A stretch of 64,000 nt of DNA from Rubritalea profundi (GTDB taxonomy: Bacteria > Verrucomicrobiota > Verrucomicrobiia > Verrucomicrobiales > Akkermansiaceae). Below the pieces are notes generated by a model. It did not search any database. It saw nothing but the letters and a program-made list of their open reading frames with translations, and was not told the origin of the DNA. Within the stretch, counting starts at the first letter, position 1; each line of letters opens with the position of its first letter. Where the stretch lies: positions 3,555,453 to 3,619,452 of the forward strand of contig NZ_MQWA01000001.1 of the NCBI RefSeq assembly GCF_002954445.1, in the 5' to 3' direction. Below, in pieces: positions 48,122 to 57,595 of this stretch. Made by a program: the position numbers and the translations under genes.

Positions 48122-48757
48122 TTATTTTTCGAGGTAATGGCTCAATGACTCTCGTAGTTCGGTGCGAGCCCTGAAAATATGGCTTTTGATTGCGGAAACC
48201 GAAGTGTCTAACACGTCGGCAATCTCTTCGTAAGGCATATTTTCGTAACGTCGTAGAATGACAGCCATACGTTGTTTTTCAGGAAGCGCATTGATTGCTT
48301 CGTCGACTACTGCCTGGAGCTCAGTTTGAAGCGCTTCTGCATCTGGTGAACGCGATGCTTCAGCGGCTATTTGCCCGTAGTTATTCTCTTGCCGTTCCTC
48401 TAGCGAATAGGTCTTCCGGCGCGAGCGTTTTTTGCTTTCGTTGAAAACAAGATTGCGGGTGATGGTGAAGAGGAAGGTGGTGAATTTCGCCTTTCGCTTG
48501 TAGCGTGGAGCAGCTTTCCAGAGGCGGATGAAAACTTGCTGGGCAATGTCTTGTGCGTCCGATGCGTTTCCCAGCATTTTAGCAACCGTGCCGATAATCA
48601 TATTCTGGTGGCGCTCTATTAACTCTTGGAAGGCCGCGTGATCACCAGTTTTGACACGCATCATGAGAGCCACATCGATAGCGTCGTCTGAGTGAGAGTC
48701 TGGCGTATCGATGTCGGACATAGGGTAGGTGATGCTCTGCGTGGCAGTGTTCGACAT
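48122..48757 (-). CDS. ECF-type RNA polymerase sigma factor
   Basis: A 211-residue protein. Region 2 is QELIERHQNMIIGTVAKML, NASDAQDIAQQVFIRLWKA and FTTFLFTITRNLVFNESKK; region 4 is LPEKQRMAVILRRYENMPYEEI and VSAIKSHIFRAR. No anti-sigma gene is obvious beside it. It is the second sigma factor in this window and lies 74 bases downstream of the dnaG pieces, in the same direction, so dnaG and this gene may share transcription. Confidence 0.92.
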   Translation of the reverse strand: MSNTATQSITYPMSDIDTPDSHSDDAIDVALMMRVKTGDHAAFQELIERHQNMIIGTVAKMLGNASDAQDIAQQVFIRLWKAAPRYKRKAKFTTFLFTITRNLVFNESKKRSRRKTYSLEERQENNYGQIAAEASRSPDAEALQTELQAVVDEAINALPEKQRMAVILRRYENMPYEEIADVLDTSVSAIKSHIFRARTELRESLSHYLEK

Positions 48758-48830
48758 AATGCTATAGTTAGAACAGCACTACAACGGAGAAGTTGCGAAG
48801 TCTTTGAAGAAAGGGACGTATACGGTGACG

Positions 48831-49394
48831 CTAGCGGATGAACCGCTGACGCAGATTTTTGAGAAGTCCTTGTATCTCTTGGGCTTCTCCTAGAAGCGAC
48901 GTCAATTGTTCGCTCGTTAAATTTGGTTGTTTGAGAGCGGTGCGGATTGCTGATTCACGCTGTTGAAGCTGCTTACTTATAAGCATGCTGGTCGTTTCCT
49001 CTGCAGCTTTGATTGGGTCTTCGGGGACAGACTCGGCAAAGTTTCGCTGGAGGGCGAGCTGGTCCGCTGGCGGCAGAGTCATCAAGAAACTTTGGATGGA
49101 AGAATTCTTTGATGGATCAGGTTTACGCGAGAGAATGTGATTAAGCAGGTGGCCACCAGTAGTGACTGCGAGCGGTTCGTGGAGTGACTCCACTTGCTCG
49201 CATAACCAGTCTAGAGCGACACCGGAACTGAGAGCCAAAAAGCACAGGTAGGCCACGGTGCCATCCATAGCGGTTGGCTCGATGACTTCGCGTTGAGGCT
49301 CATCTTGGTCGCGGTAGTTGTTCGGACGGCTTGCTTCAAACTTCCTTTTCTTTGCTTCTTTGATGATCAGGGCACGAAAGTCTTGGCCGTTCAT
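48831..49394 (-). CDS. C-terminal part of DNA primase (DnaG), separated by a frame change
   Basis: A 187-residue frame starting with ATG inside the stop of the upstream dnaG frame. Its content continues DnaG: the family junction VAAHLGMNGQDF reads across from the -1 frame, and the rest is the helical helicase-binding type tail (SVPEDPIKAAEE, EIQGLLKNLRQR). The simplest account is one missing base near 49411 (AAG-GTT reduced to AAGTT). Alternatively the two peptides are made separately by coupling through the ATGA overlap. Confidence 0.75.
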   Translation of the reverse strand: MNGQDFRALIIKEAKKRKFEASRPNNYRDQDEPQREVIEPTAMDGTVAYLCFLALSSGVALDWLCEQVESLHEPLAVTTGGHLLNHILSRKPDPSKNSSIQSFLMTLPPADQLALQRNFAESVPEDPIKAAEETTSMLISKQLQQRESAIRTALKQPNLTSEQLTSLLGEAQEIQGLLKNLRQRFIR

Positions 49395-50677
49395 GCCGAG
49401 ATGGGCAGCAACTTCGAGATAATCATCTCCTGAGCCACTTTATCCTGCACCATCTGCGCGAGTTCGCTGAGGTCTGAGGCTAAAGCCGAGCGATCTTTGA
49501 TGCTGTTGAGGTCAGTTGTCGCTGTGGCGTGTTTAAGCTTGTAGTCAAAAAACTCTTCAGCGTCGTCGAGTAATTTTTTGAAGGCTTCGACTCCATTGCC
49601 GAGGATGTAGGAATCTGGGTCTTCGCCTTCTGGCATGGTGACGCAGCGGACATTGATGCCTTCTGTTACGAAAACTTTGAAGGCGCGGGTGGTGGCCTTG
49701 TGACCAGCGGCGTCCGAGTCGTAACAAAGCACGGCGTCTTTAGTATAGCGCTTGAGTAGACGTGCATGGTGGGCGGTAGTGCCGGTGCCAAGAGCTGCCA
49801 CCACATTTTGAATCCCTTGTTCGTGGAGTGAAATGACATCGATCTGACCTTCGCAAAGGATCGCGTATTTCTCCTTAGAAATTGGACGTCGCGCCTTATT
49901 AAGACCAAAGAAGATACGTGATTTATCAAACAACTGCGTTTCCCGAGTGTTGATGTACTTGCCTGTCTTTGGATCATTGATCAGCTGACGGGCGCTGAAG
50001 CCGATGATGTCACCGTAGTCATTGTGAATAGGGAAGAGAAGGCGATTACGCCAGTTGACATAAATACCAGCACGCGGGTTCTGCGCATCCTTGAGGTTGC
50101 AAATGCCTGAGTCACATAGCTCTCTTCCAGAATATCCTTTTTCCTTTGCCCACTTGAGGTAGACCGCAGGGTTGTCAGGCATCCAGCCGATCAGCCATCG
50201 TTCGGCCGATTCTAGGGAGAATCCACGCTTTTTTAAATAGTCGCGGGCGATCTGAGCATCGGGCGACTTGCGGACCAGTTGGTGGAAATACGCCGCAGAA
50301 TCATTGTGTAGTTGCACAAGACGAGACTTCGAGCGTCGTTGCCTTTCCTCCTCAGGGTTATACTCAGCTGCGGTGATAGTGACGCCAGCCGCCTTCGCCA
50401 GCTTCTTGACAGCATCAACGAATGGCATGTTCTCGTACTTCTGCACAAAGGTGATGGCAGAACCACCTTCGCCACAGCCGAAACAATAGAAAAATTGCTT
50501 CCCGGGATTGACGTTGAATGAGGGGGTCTTCTCGTTGTGGAATGGGCAATTGGCCTTAAAAGTGCCTCCTGCGCTCTTGAGAGGAATGTAGCCAGAGATT
50601 ACATCAACGATGTCAGTCTGGGCTAAAATAGATTGGATGGTTTCCTCAGGTATTAGTGCCACGGCATAGTTCTGCAT
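49391..50677 (-). CDS. dnaG: DNA primase, zinc-binding and TOPRIM domains (N-terminal part of DnaG)
   Basis: A 428-residue product with a CHC2 zinc finger (CPFHNEKTPSF...CFGCGEGG, about residues 40-64), the primase core (GFSARQLINDP), and the TOPRIM domain with LCEGQIDVISLHEQ and YDSDAAGHKAT. It makes RNA primers for replication and is essential. It ends early in LLPISA* where the family predicts VAAHLGM. The C-terminal part is in the overlapping next frame. The Zn ligands and catalytic acids are intact. Confidence 0.9.
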   Translation of the reverse strand: MQNYAVALIPEETIQSILAQTDIVDVISGYIPLKSAGGTFKANCPFHNEKTPSFNVNPGKQFFYCFGCGEGGSAITFVQKYENMPFVDAVKKLAKAAGVTITAAEYNPEEERQRRSKSRLVQLHNDSAAYFHQLVRKSPDAQIARDYLKKRGFSLESAERWLIGWMPDNPAVYLKWAKEKGYSGRELCDSGICNLKDAQNPRAGIYVNWRNRLLFPIHNDYGDIIGFSARQLINDPKTGKYINTRETQLFDKSRIFFGLNKARRPISKEKYAILCEGQIDVISLHEQGIQNVVAALGTGTTAHHARLLKRYTKDAVLCYDSDAAGHKATTRAFKVFVTEGINVRCVTMPEGEDPDSYILGNGVEAFKKLLDDAEEFFDYKLKHATATTDLNSIKDRSALASDLSELAQMVQDKVAQEMIISKLLPISA

Positions 50678-50856
50678 TGTCGTTGGATCAGGTTCAATAA
50701 TGAAAATGAATTTTCACCTAACCTGCTCATAGATTCGGCTCTGATCGGTAATTCGATTCTCTAATAGTCTGTATCAGATCGGATTCGTCATCATTTCGGT
50801 TGCGGGCTGAATAATCGTGGGCATAATCCCGCCAGAATTCACTCACACACTTTTAT

Positions 50857-51810
50857 ATGGAGAACGTAATCATCATTGGAACAGGCCCTGCTGGCTACAC
50901 AGCAGCGATTTATACTGCACGTGCAGACCTCAGCCCACTCATCCTCACTGGATCACAGCCAGGTGGACAGCTCACTACAACGACAGACGTGGAGAACTTC
51001 CCTGGTTTTCCCGATGGAATTATGGGGCCAGAGCTAATGCAGAAGATGCAGCAGCAGGCTGAGAAATTTGGCGCTCGCGTCCAAAATAGCATCGAAGTCA
51101 CTAGCGTGGATAAAAATGCCGACGGATCATTCACTGTGAATGCTAAGGATGTCTTCGGCTCAAATGAGCACGTTTGGCAGACTAAGACAGTCATTATCGC
51201 ATCGGGAGCTTCTGCTAGATACCTAGGACTTCCCGGAGAGATGGATCTCGTCAAGAGCGGTGCAGGCCTCACTGCCTGCGCTACATGCGATGGAGCATTC
51301 TACCGCGACGTGCCAGTTTGTGTTATCGGTGGTGGTGACTCAGCAGCTGAAGAGGCTAGCTTCCTCACCAAGTTCGCCAGCAAGGTTTACCTTATTCACC
51401 GTCGTGATGAGCTCCGTGCTTCTAAGATCATGGCTACTAGAGCTCTAGCTAACGAGAAAATCGAACCAGTATGGAACTCCACAATCTGTGAGTACCTGCT
51501 CGACGATAACGGCCGCATTCGCGCTGTAATGCTCGAAAATACTGTGGATGGCACCAAGTCAGAGCTCGAGCTTGAAGGCGTCTTCATGGCGATCGGTCAT
51601 AATCCTAACAGCAAATTCCTAAGCGAAGAACTCGTCGATAAAGACGAGAGTGGTTACCTTGTTCAGATTCCAGGTAAAACAGCAACAAAGACACCAGGCA
51701 TCTATGCTGCAGGTGACATTGCCGACACTGTTTACCGTCAAGGTATCACAGCTGCAGGTCAAGGTTGTGCCGCTGCGCTCGAAGCTGAGCACTACATCGC
51801 TTCGCTCTAG
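50857..51810 (+). CDS. trxB: Thioredoxin-disulfide reductase
   Basis: A 317-residue flavoenzyme that reduces thioredoxin with NADPH. FAD site GTGPAGYTAAIYTARA at the start, redox pair Cys141/Cys144 (CATC in ACATCDGAFYRD), NADPH motif GGGDSAAEEA, and the C-terminal YAAGDIADTVYRQGITAAGQG. ATG 50857 is well placed. It is monocistronic with a good terminator downstream. Confidence 0.97.
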   Translation: MENVIIIGTGPAGYTAAIYTARADLSPLILTGSQPGGQLTTTTDVENFPGFPDGIMGPELMQKMQQQAEKFGARVQNSIEVTSVDKNADGSFTVNAKDVFGSNEHVWQTKTVIIASGASARYLGLPGEMDLVKSGAGLTACATCDGAFYRDVPVCVIGGGDSAAEEASFLTKFASKVYLIHRRDELRASKIMATRALANEKIEPVWNSTICEYLLDDNGRIRAVMLENTVDGTKSELELEGVFMAIGHNPNSKFLSEELVDKDESGYLVQIPGKTATKTPGIYAAGDIADTVYRQGITAAGQGCAAALEAEHYIASL

Positions 51811-51832
51811 TCGAGAGAGGGATTTAAATTTC

Positions 51833-51870
51833 AAAGCGCGGATGCCATTCTTGGTGTTCGCGCTTTTTTG
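51833..51870 (+). terminator. Terminator after trxB
   Basis: AAGCGCG pairs with CGCGCTT around a 17-nt loop and is followed by six T. It lies about 23 bases after the trxB stop. Confidence 0.8.
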
Positions 51871-52008
51871 TATGTGTATTGGGTCTAAATACGATCACAC
51901 TACACGATGAGAAATTAGGATGTAACTCTACGAAGAAGAGTGATTTAACAAAAAAAGGCCAATAGCCTAAGTGGCAATTGACCTTTATAAAATGAAATGA
52001 GTTTCCGT

Positions 52009-53322
52009 TTACTCGTCGATTAAGGCGAATTTGAGCTCGCCGGAGGATACAACCTGACCATTGACGACGCATCGGCAACTCGCAAAGCCGATGTTACGGC
52101 GAGTCTTGACTATTTCAGCTTCGATAAAGAGGGTGTCGCCAGGGAGCACTGGGTGGCGCCATTTGACTTTGTCCGCGCTCATGAAGTAACCAATCTTTCC
52201 TTGGTTCTCAGGCTTACGCAGCATGAGGCAGGATGCGACCTGTGCCATTGCTTCGACTTGGAGTACGCCAGGCATGATTGGGTGGCCTGGGAAGTGACCG
52301 GGGAAGAATGGCTCGTTGATCGTGACATTCTTTACGCCTGTACATTTGTTGTCGCCTACGAAGTCGATGATACGATCGACGAGGAGGAATGGGTAGCGGT
52401 GCGGCAGGATCTTGAGGATATCGTTGATGTCGAGTACTGCCTCGCCTTTCGGGATAGCAAGTGGTGGCACCATGGAGCGCATACGAAGGTAGTTGCTCTT
52501 TAGCAGTGCTGCCATTTGAGTGTTCGGGCCGTGACCAGGTTTTACACAGATGACATGGCCAGTGATACGCTTACCACTGAGCATGAGGTCGCCAATGACG
52601 TCGAGCGCCTTGTGGCGGGCAAATTCGTTATCAAAACGAAGTGGCTCTTTACTCATGATTTCTTCACCGCGAATAACCACGGCATTCTCAAGTGATCCGC
52701 CTTTGATGAGACCTTTGTCGAGAAGTGGCTTCACGTCTTCGTAGTAAACGAAAGTACGCGCTGGAGCGATTTCCTTCTCGTAAGTCTCTGGGTTTACAAC
52801 GCTAGAGAAATATTGAGTGAAGCGGCCGTCAGGACCGACATTGGTACAAGAAATCCGGAATTCTTTATCTGGAACAATAGTAATGAAGGATCCTTTACCT
52901 GAATCATAGAAGAGAGGCTCGCGGATTTCCCAAACCTTGGCAGGGACGTCCTGGGTCACAATGCCAGCTTGCTTGATGAGTTCTACGTAGGGAGCAGAGG
53001 AGCCGTCGCCGATCGGTGGCTCATTGGCATCCATTTCAATAAGGGCGTTGTCGACACCCATTCCTGTAAGCGCGGAGATGACGTGTTCCACTGTGTGGAC
53101 CTTTACTGAGCCTTCTGCAAGGGTCGTGGCGCGCTCCACTGTTTGGACTTTGCTGACGTCAGCATCAATGAAAGGTTGGTCGTCGAGATCGATTCTACGG
53201 AATTGGAATCCAGAGTCAGCAGGGGCTGGCTTGATGGTGAGAGTCACCTTCTGACCAGTATGGAGGGATGATCCCTCGAGGGTTGCTGGCGCAGCGAGAG
53301 TTTGTTGCATTTCAATCGGCAT
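52009..53322 (-). CDS. Bifunctional LpxC deacetylase / FabZ dehydratase
   Basis: About 437 residues from ATG 53322 (ATG 53310 is also possible; TTG 53349 adds an odd leader). The LpxC part (about 1-300) removes the acetyl group in lipid A synthesis: LEGSSLHTGQKVTL, zinc-ligand region HTVEHVISALTG, and KALDVIGDLMLSG. The FabZ part dehydrates 3-hydroxyacyl-ACP: HRYPFLLVDRI and PGHPIMPGVLQVEAMAQ. The fusion is known from Bacteroidota and some relatives and implies an LPS-containing outer membrane. Confidence 0.95.
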   Translation of the reverse strand: MPIEMQQTLAAPATLEGSSLHTGQKVTLTIKPAPADSGFQFRRIDLDDQPFIDADVSKVQTVERATTLAEGSVKVHTVEHVISALTGMGVDNALIEMDANEPPIGDGSSAPYVELIKQAGIVTQDVPAKVWEIREPLFYDSGKGSFITIVPDKEFRISCTNVGPDGRFTQYFSSVVNPETYEKEIAPARTFVYYEDVKPLLDKGLIKGGSLENAVVIRGEEIMSKEPLRFDNEFARHKALDVIGDLMLSGKRITGHVICVKPGHGPNTQMAALLKSNYLRMRSMVPPLAIPKGEAVLDINDILKILPHRYPFLLVDRIIDFVGDNKCTGVKNVTINEPFFPGHFPGHPIMPGVLQVEAMAQVASCLMLRKPENQGKIGYFMSADKVKWRHPVLPGDTLFIEAEIVKTRRNIGFASCRCVVNGQVVSSGELKFALIDE

Positions 53323-53401
53323 GCGGTGAGTCAAACCAGAGTGGTGCAAAGATGCAAGTTTTTTGAGTTTGCAGAGTGAAATCTAACGCTAGAGTCCCAC
53401 C

Positions 53402-54244
53402 ATGCAGCCAGAGGTCGAGCAATTGATAGATTTAGCACTCCGTGAAGATATTGGAGCAGGGGACGTGACATCAGAATATTTTGTCCCTGCAGATGTGCTG
53501 TCACGCGCCTTCATGTTGGTCAAGGACTGTGGCGTGATTGCGGGATTAGATATTGCGGAGCAAATTTTCTCAAAAATTGATCCTAGTATCGTGATTCGCC
53601 AATTAGTGACGGATGGTAGCGATGTGAGCTATGGAACTAGAGTGATGGAGATCACTGGGCCTGCTCGCGCATTGCTGACGGCAGAACGAACGGCGCTAAA
53701 TTTCACCCAAAGGCTTTCAGGCGTCGCAACCAAGACATCAAAGTTTGTAGAACTCACCGCAGGAACAAAAGCGCAGATTCTTGATACTCGTAAGACCACA
53801 CCAGGATGGCGGTGGTTGGAGAAAATGGCTGTGAGAGCTGGTGGTGGTATGAATCACAGGATGGGTCTCTACGATAGAGCGATGGTGAAGGACAACCATC
53901 TGGTTGCTGAAAACGGACTTGAGTGGCTGCAGCAAGCGATTCTTAAGCTCAAGGCTGATAAGCCTGGTGTTGAGGTGGAGCTAGAGGCTGATAGAATCGA
54001 TCAAGTGAAGCAATTTCTCACCCTCGAAGGAGTCGATTACATCTTGCTAGATAACATGAGCAACGAGCAACTGCGAGAAGCTGTAGCCCTGCGTGGAGCT
54101 TCCGGGCCAAGACTAGAAGCCAGTGGTGGAGTAAATCTTGAAACCGTGGCTGCTATTGCTCAGACAGGGGTCGACTTTATCTCAGTCGGCGCTGTCACGC
54201 ATTCTGCCGTAGCGCTGGATATTTCTTTGGAGTTTGTAGAATAG
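53402..54244 (+). CDS. nadC: Quinolinate phosphoribosyltransferase (nicotinate-nucleotide pyrophosphorylase)
   Basis: A 280-residue enzyme of NAD synthesis. REDIGAGDVTSEYF at the start, AERTALNFTQRLSGVAT, LDTRKTTPGWRWLEK (catalytic region), GGMNHRMGLYDRAMVKDNHL and VELEADRID are all conserved NadC motifs. The start at 53402 lies 79 bases from the divergent lpxC-fabZ start, so that short gap should hold promoters for both. Confidence 0.96.
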   Translation: MQPEVEQLIDLALREDIGAGDVTSEYFVPADVLSRAFMLVKDCGVIAGLDIAEQIFSKIDPSIVIRQLVTDGSDVSYGTRVMEITGPARALLTAERTALNFTQRLSGVATKTSKFVELTAGTKAQILDTRKTTPGWRWLEKMAVRAGGGMNHRMGLYDRAMVKDNHLVAENGLEWLQQAILKLKADKPGVEVELEADRIDQVKQFLTLEGVDYILLDNMSNEQLREAVALRGASGPRLEASGGVNLETVAAIAQTGVDFISVGAVTHSAVALDISLEFVE

Positions 54245-54577
54245 TTTTCAGAGTTGCAGCGAGGATGCAGTCTAGGACGCTTTGTTTGATTTAAGATTTT
54301 GGAGATGCGTTCATTCGGTTGCATACTATGGGCGGGTTGGAGGTTCTTGTTGGGATGGGAGCCAACCTAGTCGGACTATTCGGAGAAACATCCCAGCCTA
54401 TCTATTCGTGAAATTTTGTGCGATTAGTGTTTGAGTTCCATCATAGTCCTAGCCCTTCGCCTCTTTCGCTGTTTGGATCTACTCCTTCGTGGTGTGTCGG
54501 TATTCTGTGATATTTATATTGCAATCATTGATGCTGTGGCTAGAAGCGCATGACGACACGTCAATGACGCGTCGTTG
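54245..54577 (+). other. Spacer between nadC and the cobalamin riboswitch
   Basis: About 330 bp with no supported gene. At 54553-54575 lies a near-perfect palindrome (ACGACACGTCA / TGACGCGTCGT, one mismatch), directly before the riboswitch; it could be a protein-binding site or an upstream transcript hairpin. I see no clear promoter. Confidence 0.5.
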
Positions 54578-54719
54578 CTCATGGAGGCCCGTAGTACGGG
54601 CAGGAAATAGTTGGGAAATCCGGTGAAGCTGGATCGCGTATGCGGTCGAGCCATTCCGAAGCGGTACCGCCACTGTAAGGCTAACAAATTGTTAGCTAAG
54701 CCAGATATCCAGCCATGAG
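54578..54719 (+). promoter_or_regulatory. Cobalamin (B12) riboswitch
   Basis: P1 is closed by CTCATGG (54578-54584) with CCATGAG (54713-54719). Inside are the conserved core pieces GGGAAATCCGGTGAAG (near 54613) and GCCACTGTAA, a stem GGCTAAC/GTTAGC, and the B12-box-like GCCAGATATCCAGCC at 54700-54714. A hairpin (CCTTG 54734-54738 with CAAGG 54746-54750) just before the ATG at 54759 covers a possible ribosome-binding AAGG, so control is probably at translation. It would switch off the B12 receptor when B12 is plentiful. Confidence 0.92.
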
Positions 54720-54758
54720 ATAATTATTCCAATCCTTGCGGACTACAAGGTTAGAACT

Positions 54759-56689
54759 ATGAAATATACTAAATCACAGCGCCCAAATACGGGTGCAAAA
54801 GTTGTGGCTGGCCTTATTGTTGCCAGTCAAGTTACCGCGATTGCGGAAGAGGCGAGCGCTCAAACAGTGCCTAAAGAGGCAGTCGAGACTCTAGATCCCA
54901 CCACAGTACTGGCTTCGAAATTTGACAACCCTATCAGCAAGACTGTTTCTTCAGTCTCTGTAGTGACAGGTGAAGAAATTGAGATTCGACAGCGGAATAG
55001 GACGCTTGATGCGTTGAATGACCTTCCTGGTATACAAGGACTCTCCACTGCCGGACAGACTGGTGCTTTTGGTTCTGTCATCGTGCGTGGCTTACAAACA
55101 AAATACACACAAGTCGTTGTCGATGGTGTGCGCATCACGGATTCAACCAATGGCTTAAACAATTTTCTCACAAATGCTCAAACTGGCCAGATAACTCAAC
55201 TTGAGTTGCTACGTGGCCTCAGAGTGTCCTATACGGCAGTGAGGCCGCTGCAGGTGTTATTGGATTTAACACAGCAGTTGGAGAAGGTGACCCCACTTAC
55301 ACTTTATTCGGTGAGGCTGGGTCCTTTGATAGCTATCGCTTCGCAGCAAGCGCGCAGGGGCAAATCCAAGATATTCAATACGCCTTTGAACTTGGGACTT
55401 CATTCACGTCAAACGACACGTATGAAGAATTCCCTCTGCAAGATTATAGCCAGGACTCCGCAGTGTTTGCGCTAAATTGGCTTGCCTCCGATGCTCTAAA
55501 TATGAAGTTTAGCTACCGTGGTTCAAACAACAAGTACCTCAGTGAAGTGACTGACCTGTATGGAACAACCCATACGGATTCGGATACTGACATTCACCTT
55601 TTGGCTCTAAATACAACTTACATAATCAACCCCGACTTACGGTCGCATTTGACTATTGGTTATTACGATGAGACTTCCGAGAGTGATCTCGATTACGGAT
55701 TCGGACCGTCACCATTTGACACAAAAACTGATCGATTCTCAGTAAACTGGAGTAACCAATGGGAAGCACGTGAGTCTCTTACATTTGTGGGTGGTGTCGA
55801 TTACAGTGACACTGATTACGAGAACACAAATAATCAGGCGGTTGAGTACTCGAGTATTGGCTTCTACGCTAACGGTTTTTGGCAACCAATTGAGAATGCT
55901 CTGATCGAGTTTGGTGGTCGCTATGATGAGCATGATACTCATGGAGGAGATGTGGCTTGGAATGTTGGTGGTGGCTACACCATTGAGCAGACTAACACAC
56001 GCCTAAGAGCACGCGCGGCGCGTTCATTCCGAACACCTACTATACTTGATAGTGGCGCATTTGTGACTCCATTTGGAGTGCAAGTTGAAAATGGAAGTCT
56101 GAAGACTGAGACCATTATGGGGTATGAAGTTGGATTTGATCAACAGATCGTTGTAAACCATGAACTGCAAGTGACCTATTTCTATCAGTCGTTAGAGGAT
56201 GCAATTGGTTCCGAAGTTATTTCTCCCGGGTCTTTCTTTCCTCCGAGCCCATCAGTATCTCGCCGAGTGAATATTGATGGTGAGTCACGCGTTAGTGGTG
56301 TGGAGGCAGCACTAGCAGGTTCGTTCTCGGAATTGACAGTGAATTATCGCCTAGCATGGACAGCCCAACTTAAAGAGGAAGTTCTTGATGTGCCAGACCA
56401 TGTGTTTAGTGGAGATGTGTACTATGATGCTGAGAAGTGGGTGTTGGGTTTAGGTGCATCCTATGTGGATGGAGCTTCCTACGGTGGAATTGGTGGGACG
56501 TACTTTGTTCCCACTGACAGCCGCTTCGTGACTCGTATTTACGGAGACTATAAGATTTCAGAAAATGTTAAAATTCACGGACGAATTGAGAACCTTTTCA
56601 ACGAAGAGTATGATGCATCTAAAAGCATTGCCGGAAGCGTGAAAGGCCAGGGATTCGGTGCATTTGGCGGTCTCACTCTGAGCTTCTAA
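54759..56689 (+). pseudogene. TonB-dependent receptor, BtuB-like, with one frame change
   Basis: The N-terminal part has a signal-like leader, a TonB-box-like DPTTVLAS, and the plug domain (SVSVVTGEEIEI, LDALNDLPGIQG, VIVRGLQTKYTQVVVDGVRI, QLELLRG). At about 55217 the family continuation PQSVLYGSEAAAGVIGFN lies in the -1 frame, as if one C were lost from GGCCCT. Both parts together are about 640 codons, a normal receptor length. The barrel ends with TLSF (terminal Phe). It follows a B12 riboswitch, so vitamin B12 is the likely substrate. As read, only a 238-residue fragment is made. Confidence 0.8.
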
Positions 56690-56718
56690 TTCCACACTAT
56701 TTGTTATTCTAAATAGCG

Positions 56719-56750
56719 AGCTGCACGATTTCGGTCGTGCAGCTTTCTTG
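56719..56750 (+). terminator. Terminator between receptor and first binding protein
   Basis: A perfect 10-bp stem AGCTGCACGA / TCGTGCAGCT with a 6-nt loop, followed by TTCTTG. It ends only about 6 bases before the next ATG, so it may also act in cis on that start. Confidence 0.8.
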
Positions 56751-56755
56751 TTACT

Positions 56756-57595
56756 ATGTTTGAAATGAAATTGACCATGCGCAGCATCCACAACGAATAT
56801 TTAAATCACCGCTTCGAGCTCCCGGAGAATCCTATGCGGGTTGTTTGTTTAGTGTCGTCGGCAACTGAGGTGATGGATAAGCTGGGCTTGCTGGATCGGG
56901 TTGTCGGGGTTTCTGAGTATTGTGATCGCTATGTCGACACCACAAATATCCCAGTGGTTGGCCAGTACATCACGGCAGATTTTGAGAAAATTAAAGAGTT
57001 GGAACCAGATTTAGTACTTCTAACGACTGGTATTCAGAGGAAATTAAGCCTCAAGTTGGCAGGCGAGGGGGTTCCTATTTATAATCTCAACCTACCCTGC
57101 AGCTTTGCTGGGATGCTGGAAAATGTGGCGTTGTTAGGTGGCTTGCTCAATGTGTTGCCAGAGGCGCGGGAACTCGTGTCGGCAATGCGTGAGCAATTCA
57201 GTCACCTGAGTAAACTACACAGACTGAGCGATCGGCCACGAGTTTATGTAGAGCTTTGGTTAGGTCGGCACAGGCGCGCAGTGGGTGGGCTGAGCTACAT
57301 CAATGATTTGGTGGAATTAGCTGGTGGCAGTCTAGTGTTTGGCGAGCGCGCTGTGGGGTATTTTGAAAACGATCTCGATGCCTTGCCCGAGGAACGGCCA
57401 GATGTGTATCTCTTTTTCCATGAGCCTGAGTTCTTGGTCGATGGCGAGGAGTTAGTTCATGAACGTGGCTGGGATACCGATATCCCTGTGATCATGTCGA
57501 CCGTGAAAATGGGGGAGAATATGATCCAAGACGGCCCAAGCTTGCTCGATACTTCCGTTTGGTTACACCAGAAAATAAAGGAGGAACTTGGGTGA
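56756..57595 (+). CDS. Cobalamin-type periplasmic binding protein homologue without signal peptide
   Basis: A 279-residue BtuF/FecB-family protein: RVVCLVSSATEVMDKLGLLD, VVGVSEYCDRY, KIKELEPDLVLL, and later YINDLVELAGGSLVFG. These are substrate-binding proteins of ABC importers, but no signal peptide or lipobox is visible from any start (ATG 56756, 56765 or 56777). A cytosolic or salvage-related role is possible. It overlaps the next gene by 4 bases (GTGA). Confidence 0.8.
   Translation: MFEMKLTMRSIHNEYLNHRFELPENPMRVVCLVSSATEVMDKLGLLDRVVGVSEYCDRYVDTTNIPVVGQYITADFEKIKELEPDLVLLTTGIQRKLSLKLAGEGVPIYNLNLPCSFAGMLENVALLGGLLNVLPEARELVSAMREQFSHLSKLHRLSDRPRVYVELWLGRHRRAVGGLSYINDLVELAGGSLVFGERAVGYFENDLDALPEERPDVYLFFHEPEFLVDGEELVHERGWDTDIPVIMSTVKMGENMIQDGPSLLDTSVWLHQKIKEELG

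Noticed and set aside
49391..49394. ATGA overlap as proof of a natural two-gene primase
   Set aside because: Such an overlap can arise by chance at a frameshift; family residues read across the junction in the other frame.
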